A stretch of 64,000 nucleotides of DNA from Myxocyprinus asiaticus. Taxonomy: Eukaryota; Chordata; Actinopteri; Cypriniformes; Catostomidae. Positions 55,680 through 64,000 of the stretch are shown here, one piece after another (the stretch's first letter is position 1; each line of letters begins with the position of its first letter). The stretch covers positions 36,409,831 to 36,473,830 of the forward strand of contig NC_059368.1 of NCBI RefSeq assembly GCF_019703515.2, in the 5' to 3' direction. The translations under genes and the position numbers were made by a program. The notes under the pieces are model-generated. The model was not told where the DNA came from. It worked only from the letters and a program-made list of their open reading frames with translations, and searched no databases.

Positions 55680-56790
55680 ACACAGAAGCAACTATAATTA
55701 ACCCACTAAGTCCTTTATTATCTCATTTGATCTCAATGCATATGTTAATAGGTTGGTTTTGCATCAACTAAAGTGTTACAACACACTAGAAAAAATTAAG
55801 TACAGATGTGGAGCAGGTAACCTAACCAAGGTCTTTTTTTAAAATTATGTCAGTCAACCTGTCTATCTGCAAAACTAGCAGTGGTTAAACTGAGTCAATA
55901 GGCCTGAATGAAATTCAGAGGAGTGTTGGATGAGTCTGCAGTCATTTCCCCCGTTCTTTATGAGATCATTTACGTGAAGTCACTGCGATGCACTCTAGTG
56001 CACTGAGCTGTCATGCAATGATGGGGTTATGTGGAAACCCACAATGTCTGGGTTGACAACTCACTGTGAGGGGCTTTTGCTGCACAATACCCATTTACGG
56101 AAAAGCTTAGCAATTGCCATGTCTGTTTGATGTAGTTCAAACTGAATGTTTTAGTTGGAAAGTCTGTTCAAGATTCCTTTATTACTTTGAGACATGCATA
56201 TATTAGACTCACTCTAAAGCAAAAAAACTAAAATGCATGTTAAACATTACACAAAACACTGAACTGAACTATAGTTACTTGGGTTACATGCATTAGATCA
56301 TTAACATCTAACATCTATTTCTCTAGCAGGGGTCGACCAACAGTGGATATTGCTTAAACCATAACAAAGGTGGTAGAAAAGGCCAATAACTGATTAATCG
56401 GCCGATATTTTTCTAAATCAGTTTATAGAATGTTATAAAACTTTCTTAGCCTTTCTTAACGGGCACAGACATAGAGGCTTCAAGAGTCCAAAATAAATAA
56501 AATCTCAGATGCAGAAAAAATTAAGATTTGGAACATAACGCAAAATAAACGTACTTATTTCAGGACTCTTATTTTGAAATGACTTGACTCCTTTACAATG
56601 CTCTATATTTAAGTGTTTACCAAATTAAACATAAAAATTTGTATTGCCTAAATATTCACCAGATTAAGGATTTTGTATATACGTACACTATATATAATTA
56701 TATAAAAACCGATATATCCGTCTACAATTACTCTCCAGCAAATATTCTGACCATTGTTACTTGTGCAAGGAATATTAAAAACCAGGAATG
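55680..56790. other. No gene recognised
   Basis: A hAT-like segment begins near 56327 (GGGGTCGACCAAC) and a related end (AAACCGATATATCCGTCTAC) is near 56706-56726. Boundaries and duplication are not clear. Confidence 0.35.
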
Positions 56791-56797
56791 AAGTATA

Positions 56798-57283
56798 CTG
56801 AAAGTCTGAGACCACATTGAAAATTTGGGACTCAAAACCTAATTTAAAACTGGAAATAAACAGAATGTTTTATGTTTTTGAGGATTGTTTTTATGTACAT
56901 AATATTAACAAGAAATATTCAAGATTATGCACTGATCAAGATTATTTCACTAATCAGATAAGCAAATTTGTGGCATTGGCCAAGTTAACTTTGTACAAAA
57001 CGTCAATTCCCTTGCTTTTTGAAGCGCATACATGATGCTCCTTGGATAATTCCCCTGCCATGCTGTAATAACATGCATCATAAAAGTTTGTCCGTGCCAG
57101 CTCAAATGCATGTTGTCATTAAACCAAAAGGGGCACATACCAAATACTTCTGAGATACCAGTTAAATTTTAATTCAATTTGTCATTCTGATAATACAGTT
57201 TGTAATTTAAAAAGTTTTATAATATTAGAAAAGGTCAAAATAGATGCATTTTCACTAGTGGTCTCAGACTTTTGGACCCAACT
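56798..57283. mobile_element. Non-autonomous Tc1-like element
   Basis: The termini (left CTGAAAGTCTGAGACCAC, right GTGGTCTCAGACTTTTGGAC) are inverted and near TA. No transposase frame is seen. Length about 486 bp. Confidence 0.6.
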
Positions 57284-58185
57284 ATATGGTTAACATAATT
57301 ACTTTTAGTATTTCTCTGTTAATGTGACCTACATAAACTGGTGAAGAGCTCAAAGGGCTAATAACCCAATATTAACTGTAAACACTGTAAAGGTTTTGCA
57401 GGTATTCCGAGTTACAAGTTCATTCACATCCATGCACACCTTGTTGTCTACCTTCTCTTCTCTATGTACCCCATTCAACTTCTCCAAAAGACTCTTGAGA
57501 GGAAAGACATTCAACGCATCATTCAAAAATATTGCATGCAGAGACACCTACCTTTCTGCAAGTTTCATGTGACAGCTCAAAGGGTTGAAATCTCGACCCA
57601 TTTAAAGAGACTGAGCTGTTCGTCACCTTCCACTTCCTTCCTGTATAGATGATGACGACACAGGTCTGAGAATCTGAAATTGTATATTGACGTTTTAAAA
57701 CTGCAGTGTGCTACATCAGTAAGAACCACTGACCTGCAGATATAAAACTTACTTGATAGTGAAATCATAATTCAAACAACTTGTTTGTAAGAGTACCGAG
57801 TGGGTTCTGTTGCAGTGATGAGGGAGGAAATACATTTAAAAGCAGGGGAGAATTTTATTTTCACCAATGCAGCTAGAATGGGGCATGTTGTTAAATGGGG
57901 AATCTGTCACACTGGCTATATCCCAGTAAGTATAAAGTTTTGACTCAAAAGTTCAATTAAACAAATGTGTGTGGTTTTTCTTGCAGTGGTTTTGTATGTC
58001 GGTTTCAAGCACCTAGTTTTGAAAGTGTCTTAAATTAGAATACATTTTGTGAATTTGATCTTCCAAATAAATTCCAACATCATCACCATCATCATGGTTT
58101 TGTAATAGCTGCTGAGTAAAGTAAACACAATAAAACCAACCTCACTGGCATGAATGTCAAGAGGTATAACCATCAATTAATCACA
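57284..58185. other. No gene recognised; possible sytl3 5' region
   Basis: On the minus strand a donor-like GAAAG/GTAGGTG lies at 57552/57551, after a moderately GC-richer stretch (57552-57660). It could be a non-coding first exon of sytl3, but no promoter motif or start is clear. Confidence 0.2.
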
Positions 58186-58189
58186 TATT

Positions 58190-59944
58190 AAATGTCTTTT
58201 ATTTAAGGATAGTGATCATATGAAGCCATTTATCATCACATAGTTGTTTGGCTCCTTTTTAAATCATAATGATAACAGAAATCACCCAAATGGCCCTGAT
58301 CAAAAGTTTACATACCCTTGAATGTATGGCCTTGTTACAGACACACAAGGTGACACACACAGGTTTAAATGGCAATTAAATGTTAATTTCCCACACCTGT
58401 GGCTTTTTAAATTGCAATTAGTGTCTGTGTATAAATAGTCAATGAGTTTGTTAGCTCTCATGTGGATGCACTGAGCAGGCTAGATACTGAGCCACGGGGA
58501 GCAGAAAAGAACTGTCAAAAGACCTGCGTAACAAGGTAATGGAACTTTATAAAGATGGAAAAGGATATAAAAAGATATCCAAAGCCTTGAAAATGCCAGT
58601 CAGTATTGTTCATTCACTTATTAAGAAGTGGAAAATTCGGGGATCTCTTGATACCAAGCCAAGGTCAGGTAGACCAAGAAAGATTTCAGCCACAACTGCC
58701 AGAAGAATTGTTCAGGATACAAAGAAAAACCCACAGGTAACCTCAGGAGAAATACAGGCTGCTCTGGAAAAAGACGGTGTGGTTGTTTCAAGGAGCACAA
58801 TACGACGATACTTGAACAAAAATGAGCTGAATGGTCGAAAGAAAGAAGCCTTTACTGCACCAATGCCACAAAAAAGCCCAATTACAATATGCCCGACAAC
58901 ACCTTCAAGTGTTCAAGTTCAAGTGGTTTTTTTATTGTCGTTCATCAATATACAGTTAATACAGTACACAGCGAAACGAGACAACATGCCTCCAGGTCCA
59001 TGGTGCTACATAAAACAATATAAGACAAACACAGAACCACATGAGACTACACAGACTGAATAAGACCTACACATTCCTACATAGGACAGTACAATAATTA
59101 CTAAAAAGGAAACAAGACAATAGGCACACCTTGACACGCCTCACAGCTTCTGGCACACTGTAATTTGGAGTGACGAGACCAAAATAGAGCTTTATGGTCA
59201 CAACCATAAGCGCTATGTTTGGAGAGTGGTCAACAAGGCCTATAGTGAAAGAATACCATCCCCACTGTGAAGCATGGTGGTGGCTCACTGATGTTTTGGG
59301 GGTGGGTGAGCTCTAAAGGCATGGGGAATCTTGTGAAAATTGATGGCAAGATGAATGCAGCATGTTATCAGAAAATACAGGCAGACAATTTGCATTCTTC
59401 TGTACGAAAGCTGCGCATGGGACGCTCTTGGACTTTCCAGCACGACAATGATCCTAAGCACAAGGCCAAGTTGACCCTCCAGTGGTTACAGCAGAAAAAG
59501 GTGAAGGTTCTAGAGTGGCCATCACAGTCTCTTGACCTTAATATCATCGAGCCACTCAAACGTGCGGTTCATGCAAGACGACCAAAGACTTTGCATGATC
59601 TGGAGGCATTTTGCTAAGACGAATGGGCAGCTATACCACCTGCAAGAATTGGGGCCTCATAGACAACTATTACAAAAGACTGCATGCTGTCATTGATGCT
59701 AAAGGGGGAAATACACAGCATTAAGAACAATAGGTATGCAGACTTTTGAACAGGGTTAATTTCATTTTTTTCTTTGTTGCCATGTTTTGTTTTATGATTG
59801 TGCCATTCTGTTATAACCTACAGTTGAATATGAATCCCATAAGAAATAAAAGAAATGTGTTTTGCCTGCTCACTCATGTTTTCTTTAAAAATGGTACATA
59901 TATTACCAATTCTCCAAGGGAATGCAAACTTTTGAGCACAACTG
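58190..59944 (+). mobile_element. Tc1-like element, interrupted transposase
   Basis: The right terminus is AACTTTTGAGCACAACTG before TA. On the left the inner repeat CTGATCAAAAGTTTACATAC (58298) survives and similarity begins near 58190, while the outer terminus is lost. The transposase runs on +: HTH region from before 58539 (VMELYKDGKGYKKISKAL), GSLDTKPRSGRPRKIS, WSDETKIELYG with the first Asp, FQHDNDPKH with the second, and LDLNIIEPL with the third acidic residue. It is interrupted by the 220-bp insertion at 58906 and by frameshifts. Confidence 0.85.
58906..59125. mobile_element. Short repeat inserted in a Tc1 transposase, 7-bp duplication
   Basis: The insertion starts CAAGTGTTCAAGTTCAAGTG and contains CAGCGAAACGAGACAACATG. 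It is bounded by ACACCTT on both sides (58899-58905, 59126-59132), and removing it restores a continuous Tc1 sequence. It has no terminal inverted repeats, so it may be a retroposed sequence, but no poly(A) tail is seen. Confidence 0.65.
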
Positions 59945-59950
59945 TATATA

Positions 59951-62105
59951 CAGGGTTGGGGAGAAACAGAATACATGTAACGGGATTACGTATTTAAAAT
60001 ACAAAATATAAGTAACTGTATTCCACTACAGTTACAATTGAAATCATTGGTATTATAATACAGTTACATTCAAAAAGTATTTTGATTACTGAAGAGATTA
60101 CTTTGCATTTTATTGTCATTTGTTTCATGTAATATTTAGTCCTTTCAGACGGAAAACATTTATACATACAAATGATGCAATCCAAGTGCATTTGAACAGG
60201 GTTGAAACACTTTCTTATGATGTGTTACATTCATACGAGCAGACAGAGAAGTAAGTTTGAAGTAAGTTTGGAGCAGAAGAAATAGAAATAAACCTTGTGT
60301 AAATTGTCAGCTTTACACTAAGCTAAAATGCTATTTCTAGCCATTTTACATGCACGTTACCAGGCACGATCATATTTTTTTATCAAGAAAATTTACGTTG
60401 GATCATAATTTCTTTTTTTCTAGTAAGACCTTTGATATTAGGGCAAAAATGTAAAAAAAAAAATGTTTTATTGTTTTCCTGTAAAAATGTCTAAAAATCC
60501 TTAAAACAAGATCAATTTGATTTATCTTGTTTTAGAAAAAACACTGCATAAGATACAGTATTTAGGTTTTTCAGAGAATGTATTTTTAACATGTGTATTT
60601 TGTCTTACTGTACTGGCAGAGTTTTTATAGTCAAAATAAGTGAAAAAAATCTACCAGTGCTGAAGAAGCAGAGGTGGGGTCTTGATCTTGTGGTCTTGGT
60701 CTCAAGACGTCTCGAGACCATATAAACGTGGTCTTGGTCAAGTTACTCAGTGTCTTGGTCTGGATCTCGGTCTCGGCCTAAGGTCTTGATGGACAAGACC
60801 ACTGTGTATTTACCAGTGCACTAAATGCGATTATTATTTCAGCCACTAGTGGGCGCTGCATCTTTACCATTACTGAGAATTTGCAAGCGCAGTACTTCTG
60901 CCTCGGTCATACCGCATGTAATGTAAGTGCAAGAACTATGGTTTAACAACACAAAGCAAACATTAATGATTTATGATTACATCTGCCATGTACAAGCTGT
61001 GACTTCACTCGGGGTAATCGCGCGACCCAATAAGCTGGTTACGTTGCGAGGTGTTCTTTATTGGCGGGAGTAGGGCTGAATGATTATGACTAAAATCATA
61101 AGTAAAGATTTTCCCCCCTGATACTGTAATCGCAATTAATAAGATATATGAATATAATTTTATTGCATGCCATATTTATGCAGCTACACATCCCAAACAA
61201 GCTGAGAACTGTGTTCCTGAATTAGTTAATTCTATTTATTCATTAGTAGCCTAAATTAAGACAACTTTACAATGTTCCTCTTCTTGGCAGCATGAAATAA
61301 AACATTTAAATTGTGATTAAATTATATACAGAAAGCGAGCAAAACGCAACTGAAGTTGTCAATCAAGGTCACTTGAGTTCTGCACTCTCCCCAAATCTCT
61401 CATTATAAACAATAAAGCTGTCGTAATTGCACAATAAATGTCTTATTTACATCGTTTTTACTCCTTGCTTGAGAGTGCGGCAGTAAGCACTTACAGATCT
61501 GTCTGTGAGCGACGGCTGAACCGGTGACTTAAACGCCTCTGATTGGTCTGTGATTTAAAAAAATAAAAATAACAGTATTATTTTGTTAGAGTAATAATGC
61601 ATATGAAACATTTTTCATATTATTAATAGTGTACATGCAGTGAAAATCAGACTAATGCCATGCAGACTTCAACTGTTGTGCACTAGCCAATTCAAGTCAC
61701 TTCTCTTTAGTACTATTTGATATATATTTGGATTATGAAGGCCTGATCTGGGTCTTGGAGGGTCAAGTCTTGGTCTTGTCTTGGTCTCCAGGGGTCTAGT
61801 CTTGGTCTGGGTCTGGGTCTTGGAGGGTCTAGTCTTGGTCTTGTCTTGGTCTCCAGGGGTCTAGTCTTGGTCTGGGTCTTGGAGGGTCTAGTCTTGGTCT
61901 TGTCTTGGTCTCCAGGGGTCTAGTCTGGGTCTGGGTCATGGAGGGTCTGGTCTTGACTACTCCTCTGTGAAGAAGTAATCCAAAGTATTTAGAATACGTT
62001 ACTGACCTTGAGTAATCTAACGGAATATGTTACAAATTACATTTTACAGCATGTATTCTGTAATCTGTTGTTGAATACATTTCAAAAGTAACCCTCCCAA
62101 CCCTG
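59951..62105. mobile_element. 2.15-kb non-autonomous DNA transposon with minisatellite
   Basis: The termini are CAGGGTTGGGGAG and AACCCTCCCAACCCTG, inverted, followed inward by related blocks containing GTAATC and GTTAC motifs. No transposase was recognised. The flanking bases TGTATATA and AATATACA agree at only five of eight positions. It starts six bases after the Tc1 copy at 58190-59944 and ends six bases before the next at 62112. Confidence 0.6.
61738..61955. repeat. Minisatellite, 59-65 bp units
   Basis: TGGAGGGTC recurs at about 61756, 61821, 61880 and 61939. Units combine GTCTTGGTCTTGTCTTGGTC and CCAGGGGTCTAG. Related single copies (GTCTTGGTCTCAAGACG) lie at 60675-60790, so the array seems to have grown from the element's own sequence. 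Confidence 0.75.
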
Positions 62106-62111
62106 AATATA

Positions 62112-62620
62112 CAGTACTGTGCAAAAGTTTTAGGCACTAGTGAAAAATGTTGCATTTTAAGGATCTCTTCAAAAATAATGTCATAAATAGTTTTCATTTA
62201 TCAATTAATGTCATATAAAGTCCAGCAAACATAAAAAAAGCTAAATCAATATTTGATGTGACCACCTTTGCCTTCAAAACAGCACCAATTCTCCTAGGTA
62301 CTCCTGGACACAGTTTTTCTCGGTTGTTGGCAGATAGAATGTTCCAAGCTTCTTGGAGAATTTGCCACAGTTCTTCTATCTATTTAGGCTGTCTCAAAAG
62401 ACTGACTCGATGTTCAATAGGGGGGTCTGTGGGGGCCATGACATCTGTTGTAGGGCTTCTTGTTCTTCTATTCTAATCTATTCTATTTACAAAAATAATG
62501 TTTGGGAGTCTAAAATTGATATTTCCTCTTGACACACTAAAGCTGAAGAAATACATAACTATCTTAAGATAAATGTTTTTGTGAAACATCTTATGTGCCT
62601 AAGACTTTTGCACAGTACTG
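62112..62620 (-). mobile_element. Tc1-like element, 509 bp, internally deleted
   Basis: The termini CAGTACTGTGCAAAAGTTTT and AGACTTTTGCACAGTACTG are nearly perfect inverted repeats with TA on both sides. The minus strand keeps a transposase scrap (CATCGAGTCAGTCTTTTGAG, about 62395-62415). The split element at 46865-48270 is the same family. Confidence 0.85.
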
Positions 62621-62629
62621 TATATATAA

Positions 62630-64000
62630 CATGGTGGCGGCGCGTTCACACGCAGCAGCCCAGCACTCCTCGCGTTTGGCCTCAATTTTAGTATATAGCA
62701 GATCAGAACTGCTTAGGTTCGCGAGTTACATTGACCACACTTTACACGAACATATTCCACAGGAGATACGACACTCTTCCGAGTTTAGAGGCACTGCAAT
62801 TCTGCAGGGGACACAACATAGACCTCGAAGGCACAGGAGCCGGAAGAGGGGAACGAGCTCGGCTAAAGGCAAACCCCTTCAAACCTGCCATCCCAAGCTT
62901 CTTTCTCTCCAATGCCCAGTCTTTAAACAATAAAATGGATGAGATATGACTGCGTATTACAGCGCAAAGTCTGGACTGCTGCACGATGATAATAACAGAG
63001 ATTTGGCTGGACGCAAACACCCCGGATGCAGCTATTGAGCTAGCAGGCATCGCCGTCTACAGAGCAGACAGCACTGCCGACTCCGGTAAGAGCAGAGGTG
63101 GAGGAGTCTGTATTTACATTAACAACAGCTAGTGTATTAATACCAGGGTCATTGATGCACACTGCTCACCGAACGTTGAATACTTGATGCTGGACTGTAG
63201 ACCTTTTTACCTGATGAGGGAGTTTACATCAGTCACTATTACTTCTGTTATGTTCCACCACAAGCTAATGCTAAGTTAGCATTAGAGGAGCTTCAGGACA
63301 CTATCAATTCAACTGTCAGCACATCCGGACAGTATTGCTATAGTAGCAGGGGATTTTAATCATGCCAATTTACAGTCAGTTATGCCAAATTTAAAAAAAA
63401 ATTGAACATTCCCATACGAGAGAAGAATATGCTCGATCAGGTGTACACCAACATTACAGGGGCATATAAGCTGCTGCACTGCCACGCCTTGGACTTTCGG
63501 ACCATGTATCCTTGCTTCTCATCCCTGCATACAAACCAGCAGTTTGCAGGCAGAAACCAACACTAAAAACAATCCAAGTTTGGACTGAGGAAGCCACCTC
63601 AGAATTGCAGGATTGTTTTGATACTACTGACTGGAATATATTTGCAGATGATGCGAATCTAGAGGAGTATACATCAGCTGTCCTTTCCTACATAAACTTT
63701 TGTGCTGCAAGTGTGACAACAACAAAGACAGTTAAAACGTTTCTCAATCAGAAACCATGGTTTAACAACGAGGTATGTAGGCTCCTCAGGGTACAGGACT
63801 CTGCATTCAAAACTGGAGACTTACTGGCTTACAATGAGGCACGAGGCAATTTGAAGAGGGGCATTAGAGATGCAAAATGCAGATATAAGCAGCGTATAGA
63901 GGAGTACATTGATAACAATAACTCGCAGCGCATGTGGAAGGGAATAAAGACAATTACTGGATACAAGGACAGCTATCCGGTCTTAAGTTACAGTGACAGC
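62630..64000 (+). mobile_element. Non-LTR retrotransposon, 5' part with endonuclease, runs off the edge
   Basis: Broken frames resemble the apurinic-type endonuclease of jockey/CR1-like LINEs: TEIWLDANTPDAAIEL, SRGGGVCIYIN, EYLMLDCRPFYL and VAGDFNHANL near 63342. From about 63560 to the window end one frame stays open (TIQVWTEEATSELQDCFDTT, FNNEVCRLLRVQDSAF, YKQRIEEYI), the endonuclease-RT linker. Stops and small deletions in the first part show that it is inactive. The reverse transcriptase should lie beyond the window; the clade is uncertain. Confidence 0.8.

Overview
This window looks like a piece of a teleost fish nuclear genome, most likely a cyprinid. The evidence is AT-rich introns, many Tc1/mariner copies including a Sleeping Beauty-type one, a SINE whose tail resembles the cyprinid HAmo family, and numerous palindromic MITEs of the type common in carp-like fish. 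No bacterial or organellar genes were recognised.

Two conserved, convergent protein-coding genes are present. On the + strand, 11 exons between 10967 and 31972 join in frame into the last 550 residues of an ERM protein (FERM domain from part of F1, helical region, proline run, C-terminal actin-binding domain). I call it ezrin. The two short exons that normally begin ERM genes were not found, so the gene should start left of the window or they were missed. On the - strand, 15 exons between 54399 and 35220 join in frame into a complete 604-residue synaptotagmin-like protein (Rab-binding Slp homology domain with a FYVE-type zinc finger, linker, C2A, C2B). I call it sytl3. In human the EZR and SYTL3 genes are also tail-to-tail neighbours, and this arrangement is the main reason for choosing ezrin over radixin or moesin. 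The stop codons are 3.2 kb apart and the space holds the ezrin 3' UTR and a degenerate Tc1 copy.

Most of the rest is mobile DNA, in introns and flanks. Region by region: 1-10.9 kb (upstream of the first visible ezrin exon) has a Harbinger-type MADF remnant, a Sleeping Beauty-type Tc1, two more Tc1 fragments and a tRNA-derived SINE. 11-32 kb (ezrin) has two hAT-type non-autonomous elements with recognisable 8-bp target duplications, a HAmo-type SINE, several Tc1 derivatives and one stack of three nested elements. 32-54 kb (3' UTR, then sytl3) has a Tc1, a TTAA-flanked 2.1-kb element with piggyBac-like ends, a broken Ty3/gypsy element with integrase before reverse transcriptase (Gmr1 type), a GC-rich repeat block, a three-copy 190-bp tandem repeat and a 637-bp foldback element 32 bp from an exon. 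54-64 kb has more TTAA-flanked MITEs, a Tc1 interrupted by a short inserted repeat with a 7-bp duplication, a 2.15-kb element carrying a minisatellite, and the 5' half of a non-LTR retrotransposon running off the right edge.

The two host genes plausibly act at the cell cortex: ezrin links membranes to actin and a Slp protein tethers Rab27-type vesicles to the plasma membrane. Their adjacency is an ancestral vertebrate arrangement, not evidence of a joint pathway. I found no previously undescribed multi-gene system. The most unusual items are the Gmr1-type retrotransposon, the TTAA-flanked palindromic families and the nested insertions.
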